From Candidatus Trichofilum aggregatum (GTDB lineage Bacteria > Chloroflexota > Anaerolineae > Promineifilales > Promineifilaceae): a stretch of DNA of 34,348 nt. Under the pieces are notes generated by a model. That model had not been told where the DNA came from. It saw only the letters and a program-made list of their open reading frames with translations, and ran no database searches. Below are positions 8,550-16,668 of the stretch, one piece after another. A program made the position numbers and the translations under genes. Location of the stretch: the NCBI GenBank assembly GCA_016716885.1, contig JADJUV010000083.1, positions 1 to 34,348 on the forward strand, given 5' to 3'. How positions within the stretch are numbered: the first letter of the stretch is position 1; every line of letters begins with the position of its first letter.

Positions 8550-9932
8550 ATGATCAGTCCCCCTACCCCCCAGAAACTTCCCCCGGCCATTCGTGACCGC
8601 ATTCATCGGCTTTTGCTGGCAATATTGCTGGCCTTTGCCGGGGTAGCGGTGTCCTTGATGTATTGGGGTGTGGTGCGGGCGCCCGCCATTTTGGCCCGCG
8701 AGGATAATCCCCGGCTGGTGGAAGCGGAGTTGCGCATTCGCCGCGGCCGCGTCCTGGATGTGCACAACGTCTTGCTGGCCGAAACCATCGGGCAGGGAAA
8801 TAGCCTGATACGCCATTACCCCATCAGCCAGATTGGCCCGGCTGTGGGTTACTACAGCTTTCGGCATGGTACCTCTGGCATCGAAGAAGGGCTTAATGCC
8901 GTTCTCCGGGGTGACAGCCTTTCCGCCTGGGAGATGAACCGACGACAGCTTTTCCATGAGGCCCAAACCGGTTTTGATGTCCGTTTGACCCTGAATGCGG
9001 CGTGGCAACAGCAGGCTACCACCCTGATGGCTGAGCATCAGGGCGCCTTGGTGCTTCTGGCTTTGCCTGATGCGGCCATCCGGGTGATGGTGAGCCTGCC
9101 AGGTTATGATCCCAACTTGCTGGATGAGCAGTTTGAGGCGCTGACAGCCGCGGAGCAGGCTCCTTTGTTAAACCGGGTTACTCAGGGGCAGTATCAGCCG
9201 GGTATGTTGTTACAACCGTTTTTGTTCGCGGCCGCGCTCGATGAAGGTCTATTCCGGCTGGATGATGTCGTATCTAACCTGACGGGAACGGTGTCGGTGG
9301 CGAATCAAACCTTGGGTTGTGACGTTCCGGCAACCCTCAGGCCAACTTTCGGTACGGCCCTGCAATTTGCCTGCCCTGCCCCTACCCAACAATTAAGTGG
9401 GAGCTGGAACACGGCCGCGTTGGACGCTATTTTTGCCGCCTTTGGTTTTACGTCACCCCCCTTGTTACCCCTCAATACCGATATTCCCCCCAGTGACCCG
9501 GTCCAAAACATGGCTCTCGCACTTATCGGTCAGGAGAATCTGACGGTAACACCTTTGCAGATAGCCCTGGGCTTTGCGGCGCTTGCCAACGGGGGCGAAC
9601 CTTATCAACCGCAGTTAGTGAATGCGGTTCAAGCAGAGAACGGCGAATGGCAGGCGTATGTGTCGCGGCCGCAACAACCCCTGGAATCGGCCGTTTCGGC
9701 TGCGGCCGCGGCCAATGTACTCCAGGCCCTTACCGTTGCAGAAGGGGTTGCCGGGCAAAGTTATGTCGTCCTTTCTGGCCCGGCTGGCAGTAAAGATAGC
9801 TGGTACGTGGGCATGACCCCCATTGCCAACCCCCGGTATGTGGTGGTCGTGGTGCTGGAAGGGGAAAGTGAGGCCTCGGTTGCGGCCGCGGTCGGCCAAA
9901 CCCTGCTCGAAATGATCATGGCTTCCCCCTAA
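8550..9932 (+). CDS. Class B penicillin-binding-protein homologue lacking catalytic motifs
   Basis: This 460-residue protein has one N-terminal membrane segment (about 19-42) and a periplasmic body aligned to PBP2/FtsI transpeptidases. Family landmarks include RRGRVLDVHNVLLAET, the HGTSGIEEGLN segment, and a TVTPLQIALGFAALANGG stretch. The catalytic motifs are absent. The place of S-x-x-K (YxPGSxFK in active enzymes) reads YQPGMLLQP, and the place of KTG reads LSGPAG, just before SWYVGMTPI. No clear SxN triad is visible. It is therefore probably a pseudoenzyme that could partner or activate the SEDS protein encoded 3 bp upstream. The family and operon pairing are clear; the regulatory role is inferred. 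Five palindrome copies lie in it, four of them encoding Ala-rich spots or Arg-Pro. Confidence 0.8.
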   Translation: MISPPTPQKLPPAIRDRIHRLLLAILLAFAGVAVSLMYWGVVRAPAILAREDNPRLVEAELRIRRGRVLDVHNVLLAETIGQGNSLIRHYPISQIGPAVGYYSFRHGTSGIEEGLNAVLRGDSLSAWEMNRRQLFHEAQTGFDVRLTLNAAWQQQATTLMAEHQGALVLLALPDAAIRVMVSLPGYDPNLLDEQFEALTAAEQAPLLNRVTQGQYQPGMLLQPFLFAAALDEGLFRLDDVVSNLTGTVSVANQTLGCDVPATLRPTFGTALQFACPAPTQQLSGSWNTAALDAIFAAFGFTSPPLLPLNTDIPPSDPVQNMALALIGQENLTVTPLQIALGFAALANGGEPYQPQLVNAVQAENGEWQAYVSRPQQPLESAVSAAAAANVLQALTVAEGVAGQSYVVLSGPAGSKDSWYVGMTPIANPRYVVVVVLEGESEASVAAAVGQTLLEMIMASP

Positions 9933-9957
9933 CCTAAACGCGCCAGAACCAAAGAGG

Positions 9958-10040
9958 TTTGTCCGCAGATTAACACAGATTTTCACAGATTAAAAAATCG
10001 GCGTTAATCCCTGAAATCTGCGGATAATTTTCTTGCTAAC
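9958..10040. repeat. Inverted CGCAGATT-type intergenic repeat
   Basis: Arms TCCGCAGATT (9962-9971) and AATCTGCGGA (10015-10024) form an inverted repeat, with internal CACAGATT direct repeats. A related CACAGATTAACACNGATT string occurs at 33030-33052. It lies between two plus-strand genes and has no T-run, so a terminator role is doubtful. Confidence 0.6.
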
Positions 10041-10100
10041 TGGTCAAGAAGTTGACTCGTAAGGTACTAACCACAGAAGGGACAAACTTCCGATACTGAT

Positions 10101-11954
10101 ATGACAAAACGACACCACTGGTTACTCCCTGTTTGGCTATTGATAATAGGGCTGTCTGCCTGCAATCAGGCCACGCCAGATCCGCTTCTCGCCACCAATA
10201 CTCGCCGCCCCCCCTCTACGGAAGTGGCTTCGGCGTCCCAAACGCCCACCCACACCCCGACACTAACCCCATTCCCCACCCACACGGCCACCATGACGCC
10301 TACACCTACCTTCACCCCCACCCCAACCGCCACTGCGCCCCCCTTAACCATTTCAGGCGAACCGCTATCTGGTCAGTTGCGTGAACCTGTGCCCCAAAAT
10401 GGTGCGCCTTGTGGAGTCGTGGATCGGCTGGATTTCCCCCTTGGCCCGCCTGATGGGGCTGGTTTTTCTGGCGGCGGTGATTTTGGCGTTTACCGGTCTC
10501 GCTATGAGAAATACCACGCCGGGGAAGATTGGTGGGCGGGTAGTCGTGGGGCCAGTTTTGGCAAACCGGTGTATAGCATTGGGCATGGCCTGGTCACGTA
10601 TGCTGAACCAGAAGGCTGGAATCGGGATAAGGGTGTCATTATTGTCCAGCATGTTTTCAGTGATGGCAGTACGGTGCTTTCGTTCTACGGCCACCTCGAT
10701 CCGCCCAGTTTCCTGGTGGAAGCGGGTGATTGTGTCAGCCGGGGTGAACACATTGCCGATATTGGGCGGCCGCGTGGTTCACCCCATCTCCACTTTGAAA
10801 TTCGCACCCAATCGCCTTACGCCACCCTGACCGGTTACTGGCCGGATGATCCCACCACACAAGGTTGGTTGGCTCCTTCACCCTTCATTTGGAATCAGCG
10901 CATCGCCTCGTCACCAGGGGTCGTGTGGACCAGGCCGTTTATAGATGACGGTACCCGCGGTTTAGGACAAATGGACGCCGAGACGTTTGTGGTATTGGAA
11001 GAGGGTCAACTGGTGGGTTTGCAGGTGACAAGCGGACAGGTGCGCTGGCGTTATGAGGCTGAGGGCAATATTGTCAGTGCGGTGATGGATGCCCGGAATC
11101 AGGTGATTTATGTCGCGGATCGGGCGGGCCATGTTCAGGCATTGCGTTGGTCGGGTGAGGGGAACGCGGCCGCGTCGTTGTCCCCCCTCTGGCAAACCGA
11201 GTTGAACGCTTATGGCACGCCCAACCTCATGCCCCTGCCCGCTGGTGGTGTAGCCGTGGCGGTGCGGGAACAATTATTTGGGATCACGGCAGATGGCCTG
11301 GTCGCCTGGAGCCATGATTCAGTTGGACTGATGTCCGGCTGGGTGGAGGCTGGTTCACATGTGTTCCTAGCCGCAACCGGTGGTGATAGCTCACTATGGC
11401 AGGTAGATGAACAAGGGGCGCAAGCGTGGGATATGCCAGACAGTGGGTATCCGGTCGCGGCCGCGGGCGATCAAGTCTGGTTGGTAGGTCAGAATGGCCT
11501 CTACCGGCTAGAGCCGACCAGCCGCACGGCTACCCTTCAACTGGCCTGGCCGCGTGGCTTGATGTCCTTGGGTGATGCCGTCGCTTTGCCCGATGGGGGA
11601 TTACTCGTGGCTCACGCCGATGCCGCCGATCGTCGTCTGATTGCTTTCCATGCGGATGGCACGATACGCTGGGAACGGTCTTATTTCGGCCAGTTGAATG
11701 GGCCTATGCAACTCATGGTGCAAGGGGATGCGGTTTATGTGCTGGCACAAAACAACAGCGACAACACCAGCCAACTCTCCGTCTATGCTCTTGACCTGGG
11801 GCAGGCTGAACTAACCCATCTTTTCACCGGCGGAACCCGGTCAGCCCTAACAGCCGACACCTGGGCATGGGTGTTGGACGAGGTTTTGGTATTGAATATT
11901 GGTGGGGGGAATATGCTGGCTTTGAATGCCGGGCAGGTTGGGGAAGGAGAGTAG
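10101..11954 (+). CDS. Lipoprotein M23 (LytM-type) peptidase with C-terminal beta-propeller
   Basis: This 617-residue exported protein starts with a lipoprotein signal (LLIIGLSAC, lipidation Cys about residue 21). A Thr/Pro-rich linker follows (about 35-85), then an M23 peptidase domain (about 130-270). The zinc ligands are visible: HAGED for the first H-x3-D and PHLHFEIR for the final HLH pair, so the enzyme should be able to cut peptidoglycan cross-links or stems. The C-terminal ~330 residues hold repeated blade-like units (FVVLEEGQLVGLQVTSGQVRWRY, VIYVADRAGHVQAL, QLFGITADGLVAW, RLIAFHADGTIRWE), resembling PQQ/quinoprotein-type propellers. The order signal, linker, M23, propeller is unusual. 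Its place behind the SEDS/PBP pair suggests a role in wall remodelling. Confidence 0.85.
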   Translation: MTKRHHWLLPVWLLIIGLSACNQATPDPLLATNTRRPPSTEVASASQTPTHTPTLTPFPTHTATMTPTPTFTPTPTATAPPLTISGEPLSGQLREPVPQNGAPCGVVDRLDFPLGPPDGAGFSGGGDFGVYRSRYEKYHAGEDWWAGSRGASFGKPVYSIGHGLVTYAEPEGWNRDKGVIIVQHVFSDGSTVLSFYGHLDPPSFLVEAGDCVSRGEHIADIGRPRGSPHLHFEIRTQSPYATLTGYWPDDPTTQGWLAPSPFIWNQRIASSPGVVWTRPFIDDGTRGLGQMDAETFVVLEEGQLVGLQVTSGQVRWRYEAEGNIVSAVMDARNQVIYVADRAGHVQALRWSGEGNAAASLSPLWQTELNAYGTPNLMPLPAGGVAVAVREQLFGITADGLVAWSHDSVGLMSGWVEAGSHVFLAATGGDSSLWQVDEQGAQAWDMPDSGYPVAAAGDQVWLVGQNGLYRLEPTSRTATLQLAWPRGLMSLGDAVALPDGGLLVAHADAADRRLIAFHADGTIRWERSYFGQLNGPMQLMVQGDAVYVLAQNNSDNTSQLSVYALDLGQAELTHLFTGGTRSALTADTWAWVLDEVLVLNIGGGNMLALNAGQVGEGE

Positions 11955-12031
11955 AGACTGGAGACTAAAACAATCTCTAGTACAGCTTTACAGAAGTCTT
12001 TGGTGATTTGGTCGGAAGACCCATTCCCCTG

Positions 12032-12054
12032 CCCCCTTCCCGGCGGGAAGGGGG
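12032..12054. terminator. C/G-rich hairpin between convergent genes
   Basis: A perfect 10-bp stem, CCCCCTTCCC (12032-12041) with GGGAAGGGGG (12045-12054), has a 3-nt loop. There is no T-run. It sits between the M23 gene and the convergent DEAD-box gene. A similar C/G-rich hairpin occurs at about 26459-26484, so it belongs to a dispersed family rather than being a simple intrinsic terminator. Confidence 0.5.
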
Positions 12055-12065
12055 TAATACCAGGC

Positions 12066-12101
12066 GTGCCGATTTTCGCGTGCAGCCGCGAAAATCGGCA
12101 C
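12066..12101. repeat. Perfect 15-bp stem hairpin
   Basis: GTGCCGATTTTCGCG (12066-12080) pairs without mismatch with CGCGAAAATCGGCAC (12087-12101) across a 6-nt loop. It lies in the convergent intergenic space and probably blocks read-through or is a dispersed hairpin element. No T-run follows on either strand. Confidence 0.7.
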
Positions 12102-12145
12102 TTCAGAAAGTTACCCGCCCCTGGGGGTGGGGGTTTGCGGTGTTA

Positions 12146-13794
12146 TCAGACGGCCCGCTCAACCGTGATGAACTGACGGCGAATACGATAGCCGGATTTG
12201 TGCAATACCTGGCTTACAAATTGTTCCGGTATGTCAAGCAAGGTGTGTTCTTGCTGAATGTGAATAGCGCCAATGGTGGAGCCAGGAATGTTGGCATGGG
12301 ACGCAATGGCCCCGACGACATCATTAGGGCGTAGGCCGTGGCTCTTACCTGCGTTCAAGCTCAAACGCACCATCCCTTTTTCATGGGAGTGGTTGTTCAT
12401 ACCCCGCCCCTGCCCTTGACCCTGGCGCGCCCCTTGTCGGGATGGGCGATTGCGGGCTTGGGGTTCCTGGATCTCGCTGATGGGAGCGATGGGTCGCTGT
12501 TTTTCTTCGGCCCGGACTAATTTGAGCGCCGCGGCCGCGATGTCTACCACATCATACCCTTCTGCCATCCACTCCTGTACCAGAATCTTCTCCTGCGTAC
12601 AGCGGCCGCGACGCAGCCACATATTCATCTTTTCGCGCAACTCACCAGCCCGGTGCGCTTGAATGGCTTCCGTGGTCGGCACAGTCGCCGGGGTAATAGT
12701 TTGCCGGGTGAGCCGCTCAATTTGCTGGAGCCGCCACCGTTCTGAGGGGGTTAACAAGGTAATGGCTACCCCAGTTTTACCCGCCCGCCCGGTACGCCCA
12801 ATACGATGCACATACACCTCAGGGTCCAGCGGCAAGTCATAATTGAACACATGGGAGATGTCATCAATATCCAGGCCACGAGCGGCCACATCGGTGGCTA
12901 CCAGCACGGTGATCTGGCTATTACGGAAGCGGTTGAGCACTTGCTCACGGGCATCCTGGCTTAAGTCGCCGTTAAGCGCTTCGGCGGGGAACCCACGCAC
13001 GGCCAGTTCGTTCGCCAGTTCACCCGTTCCCGCTCGTGTGCGAGCAAAGATTAGGGCACTGGTAATCGGTTCCACCTCAAACAGACGGGTAAGGGCGGCC
13101 AGTTTGTCCGACTGGTTGACCAGGTAATAACGCTGTTCGATGGCGGCGACGGTCAGTTGCGGCCGCTGAATCGTGATAGATTGGGGTTCGCGCAAGTAGC
13201 GGTCAGCCAAACGACGAATTTCGGGCGGCAGGGTGGCTGAGAAAAGCGCCGTTTGCCGGGTTTCCGGCGTTTGTTTGAGAATGGATTCGATATCTTCGAT
13301 AAAACCCATGCTCAACATTTCGTCGGCTTCATCAAGCACCAGCGTATGTAGCTGGCTCAAATCCAGGTTTTTTGCTCCATCAAGTCGAGCATACGCCCCG
13401 GTGTACCCACTACCACATCTATCCCTTTTTTGAGGCGATAAATTTGTTGGCCGTAGGGTTGACCACCATAAACGGCCAAAACGCGCACACCTTGATGCTG
13501 TCCATAATCGTGAATCGCTTTAGCGACCTGAATCGCCAGTTCACGGGTAGGGGTGAGTACCAACGCCTGGATGCTCTTCAGGTCAGGGTTGAGGTTTTGC
13601 AGGATGGGCAAGGCGAAGGCGGCCGTTTTACCGGTTCCGGTCTGGGCCTGTCCGACGACATCATGACCGGCCAACATGGCCGGGATGACGCCCATTTGGA
13701 TGGGGGTAGGCTCGGTGTAACCAAGTTCAGAGACGGCTTGCAATAGCTGCGGCCGCAGGTTCAAATCAGAAAATTGTGTTGTCATGTTCTCCAC
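12146..13794 (-). CDS. DEAD-box ATP-dependent RNA helicase (one frameshift)
   Basis: The gene reads as two pieces joined by a one-base loss in the T6 run 13368-13373 (plus strand); the junction would restore LMEQKNLDLSQLHTLVLDEAD. Corrected length is about 548 residues. Motifs in order: FSDLNL with the Q-motif segment PTPIQ, AQTGTGKTAAF (motif I), PTRELAIQ (Ia), TPGRMLDL (Ib), DEAD (II), SATLPPEI (III), ARTRAGTGEL (IV), VATDVAARGLDI (V), HRIGRTGRAGKTG (VI). The last ~75 residues (MVRLSLNAGKSHGLRPNDVVGAI...) look like a DbpA/CsdA-type RNA-binding domain. CsdA/DeaD proteins unwind structured RNA in cold adaptation and ribosome assembly. A ribosome binding site GGAG precedes ATG 13794, and the 5' leader carries a terminator (14007-14034). 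Confidence 0.88.
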
Positions 13795-14006
13795 TTATAG
13801 ATGTGGTTGGGGGGACAGGCAGAGGGCGGGCGTGATTCATCTGGGGTGAAACGGTGTGCGTTTCACGCCCTAAGCAACCTCTGGCTTGTTCCCATCACCA
13901 CGATGCGTTTCGCTGAGTCCGCGTGTGACACACCCTCGCGGGTTGCGTCCCCATTTGACGGCTAACAGCTACACTCATCCCATAAGCAGAGCCAGACTGT
14001 TGCCAC
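13795..14006 (-). promoter_or_regulatory. Long leader of the DEAD-box helicase gene
   Basis: About 210 nt lie between the upstream terminator and the helicase start. No gene was found in them. On the minus strand the sequence has short complementary blocks, for example ACCCGCGAGGGT and GTGTGTCACACGC, suggesting a folded leader. Cold-shock helicase genes often carry long structured leaders, so post-transcriptional control is possible but not shown. Confidence 0.35.
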
Positions 14007-14034
14007 AAAAAAGCCTCGCCACTTTGGGCAAGGC
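14007..14034 (-). terminator. Intrinsic terminator / possible attenuator in helicase leader
   Basis: On the minus strand GCCTTGCC (14034-14027) pairs with GGCGAGGC (14020-14013) around a 6-nt loop, followed by T6 (14012-14007). One pair is a U-G wobble. No minus-strand gene lies upstream of it before the divergent gene start, so it most likely acts within the helicase leader. A TATACT-like box sits at about 14101-14106 on the minus strand. Confidence 0.6.
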
Positions 14035-14151
14035 CTTCAGGAATCGTCAAAACAAATTTGGGTTAAAAAGTGACATCCTGTGCGGATGACGGACAGGAGT
14101 ATAACACATTTAACAAAAACAACACCCCTCGTTTGCATTCACTAATTGCCC

Positions 14152-14380
14152 TATAATGCTTCTAAACAAGGATAAATAAACCTGTCCTTTGCTGGCGAAT
14201 CCGCCGGGCGAAAAGGGTTGGGAGCCGGGTTTTCCGGGGCCTAATCCGTTCCTTCTCATCGGAAGGGGTTGGATGGGTCTTCAAATGGGCTTAGGTAAAA
14301 CAGTAAGTCTCTCGTGTCGTTATCTTGATCCACCCAGAGGCGAGACTGAAAAACCCGACCGTTCTTGAATAGTTTGAACC
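14152..14380 (+). promoter_or_regulatory. -10 box and structured leader of the acyl-CoA dehydrogenase gene
   Basis: TATAAT at 14152-14157 suggests transcription starting near 14164, leaving a leader of about 230 nt. Visible stems are GGCG/CGCC with loop AATC (14194-14205), CCGG/CCGG with a T-rich loop (14225-14237), and CCTTC/GAAGG (14251-14266) inside an outer ATCC/GGAT pair (14244-14274). No known riboswitch could be assigned with confidence. The -35 position is weak. Confidence 0.4.
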
Positions 14381-14394
14381 AAAAGGAAGTTACC

Positions 14395-15537
14395 ATGAAA
14401 CGCACCCTATTTAACCAAGAGCATGAAATGTTCCGCCTGGCTTTCCGGCGGTTTGTGGAAAAAGAGGTAGCCCCGTACCATGAACAGTGGGAGAAAGAGG
14501 GCATGGTGGCCCGTGAAGCCTGGCTGAAAGCCGGATCGCAGGGTTTTCTAGGGCTGGATGTGCCGGAGCAGTATGGTGGTGGTGGGGTTAAGGATTTCCG
14601 CTACAACGCCATTGTGACGGAAGAGTTGATCCGGGTGGGGGCCAGCGGTGCGGCCTTTAGTTTGCACAACGATGTAATCGTGCCGTATCTGGTGGCTTAC
14701 AGCAATGAAGAACAAAAGGAACGCTGGTTGCCCAAGGTGTGCTCTGGTGAGGGCATAACGGCCATCGCCATGACAGAGCCAAACACGGGCAGTGATCTAG
14801 CCGCCGTGCGTACAACGGCCATCCGCGACGGGGATCATTATGTGCTAAATGGGCAAAAGACGTTTATCTCCAATGGGATTTTGGCCGATATTGTGGTGGT
14901 GGTTGCCAAAACGAACCCGGAAGCCCGACATGGGGGAATGTCTCTGTTGGTGGTGGAGCGAGGAATGGAAGGGTTTAGCCGCGGCCGCAGGCTGGAAAAA
15001 ATCGGTATGCACGCTCAGGACACGGCGGAGTTGTTCTTTGAAAATGTACACGTTCCGGTGGAGAACCGGTTGGGTGAGGAAGGACAGGGGTTTATTTACC
15101 TGATGCAACAGTTGGCCCAGGAGCGATTGAGCATTGCCGTGGTCGCGGCCGCGGTCTGTGAAGTCGCTCTGGAACACACCATCACCTATTGCCGAGAACG
15201 CACCGCCTTTGGTCAGCCCATCGGCAAATTCCAAAACAGCCGCTTCAAACTGGCCGAAATGAAAACCGAAACAGAAATTGCCCGCGTTTTTGTGGATCGT
15301 TGTATCGTGGAGCTAAATGAAGGGCGGCTCACCCCTGAAGATGCCGCTATGGCTAAATGGTGGACGACTGAACTCCAGCAGAAAGTGGTGAGCCAATGTC
15401 TGCAACTCCATGGTGGGTACGGCTACATGATGGAGTATCCCATTGCCAAAATGTTCATAGATTCCCGCGTGCAGACGATTTACGGGGGCACCAACGAGAT
15501 TATGAAAGAAATTATTGGCCGAGCCATGGGATTTTAA
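14395..15537 (+). CDS. Acyl-CoA dehydrogenase
   Basis: This 380-residue flavoenzyme should oxidise acyl-CoA to trans-2-enoyl-CoA in fatty-acid or branched-chain catabolism, passing electrons to ETF. ATG 14395 is chosen because AAGGAAG lies just upstream. Motifs: AMTEPNTGSDLAAVRTTA (FAD/substrate loop), NGQKTFISNG, QERLSIAVVAAA, RTAFGQPIGKFQNSRFKLAEM, CLQLHGGYGYMMEYPIAKMFIDSRVQTIYGGTNEIMKEIIGR. The YGGTNEI segment carries the region where short- and medium-chain enzymes place the catalytic Glu, so the enzyme looks active. Length is standard. The exact chain-length preference cannot be told. It stands alone on the plus strand with its own leader. Confidence 0.92.
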   Translation: MKRTLFNQEHEMFRLAFRRFVEKEVAPYHEQWEKEGMVAREAWLKAGSQGFLGLDVPEQYGGGGVKDFRYNAIVTEELIRVGASGAAFSLHNDVIVPYLVAYSNEEQKERWLPKVCSGEGITAIAMTEPNTGSDLAAVRTTAIRDGDHYVLNGQKTFISNGILADIVVVVAKTNPEARHGGMSLLVVERGMEGFSRGRRLEKIGMHAQDTAELFFENVHVPVENRLGEEGQGFIYLMQQLAQERLSIAVVAAAVCEVALEHTITYCRERTAFGQPIGKFQNSRFKLAEMKTETEIARVFVDRCIVELNEGRLTPEDAAMAKWWTTELQQKVVSQCLQLHGGYGYMMEYPIAKMFIDSRVQTIYGGTNEIMKEIIGRAMGF

Positions 15538-15545
15538 ATCAGTCG

Positions 15546-15601
15546 TTGTTGGTAGTGACGACTTTAGTCGGCTAGCCCACTAAAGCGGTCACTACCAACA
15601 A
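15546..15601. terminator. Large stem-loop between convergent genes
   Basis: TTGTTGGTAGTGAC (15546-15559) pairs perfectly with GTCACTACCAACAA (15588-15601). Inside, CTTTAGT (15562-15568) pairs with ACTAAAG (15579-15585). It lies 9 bp past the acyl-CoA dehydrogenase stop, facing the PrsW-like gene, and could end transcription from both sides. No T-run is present. Confidence 0.6.
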
Positions 15602-15634
15602 GAGGCGGGCATGGGGGAGATTTGTCCGGGTAGT

Positions 15635-16557
15635 TTAGCGAATGCGTTGACCGAGATCAACAATCTCACCACGTAGTTTGTCGGCTAATTGTAAACTTCG
15701 GGCGTCCTGATGCAGAGAGTGGTGGTGTTTTTTATAAGCCAGTTCACTACACTTGTGATAAAAGTTCAAGGCGTGCCAGTATCCCATCGGGCCGTGCGTT
15801 ACCAACAAGTTGTAGCGGTGAAACAAACGGCGTCTACCCGAACTGGCATTCTCATACTGATCAGTGGAAAGTGTGCCTAAAGGGACCTCATCCGCCAAAT
15901 AACCCCTGATCCACCTCTTTTCCTGTATGATGGCCCAGACGATGATGACTAACATGATAAACAGTCCGCCCCAGGCGTTGGCAAAAAGGGGCAGGCAAAC
16001 CAATACCCCAGCCGTCCCACCTAACGAGGCCGAGGCATTGTGGATAAAATGCAAAAACATCGCTCCCATCCAACCGGCCACGGGTGCGGTAAAACGCACC
16101 CAGGTATGCGGTGTCAGGCGGGCAATGGCAATGCCCAGCCCGGTAACAGCCGTGAAGAGCGAGTGGTTCAGGCCAAAGAGATTACGCAATAAAACCACGC
16201 TCACCCAGCCTTCGGTTCCCCGTCTTCAAACGCACTGACAAAATAAAACACATTCTCAACCATGGCGAACCCCAACCCAATCATGGCTCCATAAATAATG
16301 CCATCCAGGACGCTATCAATCTCGTGCCGCCAGACGAGAAGCAGAGCCAGAAGCAAAATCCCTTTGATGGATTCTTCGACCAGGGGGGCAACCAGACTGG
16401 CGGAGAGGGCATCGCCTAACCCTTCACCGGCAAAAACATAAAAGGGAATACTCAAAATGGTGTTGACGATGAGGGCAAAGATGATGCTGGGAATAGCACC
16501 CCATAAAAAGGCGGCTCCCAACAGCCAGAGAGGTTCTTTTTCGTACCGATCTACCAC
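15635..16557 (-). CDS. PrsW-family intramembrane metalloprotease (one frameshift)
   Basis: Two pieces (16557-16201 and 16204-15635) join if one base is restored in the C4 run 16218-16221, giving EDGGTEGWVSVVLLRNLFG. Joined length is about 307 residues. The membrane segments carry the PrsW-type motifs: EESIKG, DGIIYGAMIGLGFAMVENVFYF, HSLFTAVTGLGIAIAR and HFIHN, which hold the predicted Glu/His metal ligands. PrsW cleaves anti-sigma factors in Bacillus; other family members act on membrane proteins. The protein begins abruptly at VDRYEKEPLWLL (GTG 16557), whereas relatives usually have one or two membrane segments before DRYEKEP. The N-terminus may be short or lost to a further shift. A strong promoter lies upstream. 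Confidence 0.78.
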
Positions 16558-16617
16558 GTAGATGAATTCTCGTTCCTAAGCACGAAAGATTAGGAGATTT
16601 CTAGCACCTCGTCGGGC

Positions 16618-16646
16618 ATTATAGAGGAGAGCGATTACCGGGGCAA
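16618..16646 (-). promoter_or_regulatory. Sigma70-type promoter of the PrsW-like gene
   Basis: Minus strand: -35 TTGCCC (16646-16641), 17-bp spacer, -10 TATAAT (16623-16618). It lies in the short gap after queA, so the PrsW-like gene has its own start rather than depending only on the queA operon. Confidence 0.65.
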
Positions 16647-16668
16647 TGTGTATGGATGGCAAAACCGA

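Noticed and set aside
10166..10351. Minus-strand Val/Gly-rich open frame
   Set aside because: It is the reverse of the Thr/Pro-rich linker of the M23 lipoprotein, a typical shadow frame; the same applies at 28762-28986.
12146..13794. Two separate helicase genes
   Set aside because: The pieces hold complementary halves of one DEAD-box protein, and one added base in a T6 run joins them exactly at LMEQKNLDLSQLHTLVLDEAD.
14160..14290. c-di-AMP (ydaO-type) or other known riboswitch
   Set aside because: Some short strings are similar, but the conserved closing segment of that class is absent; no known class fits well enough.
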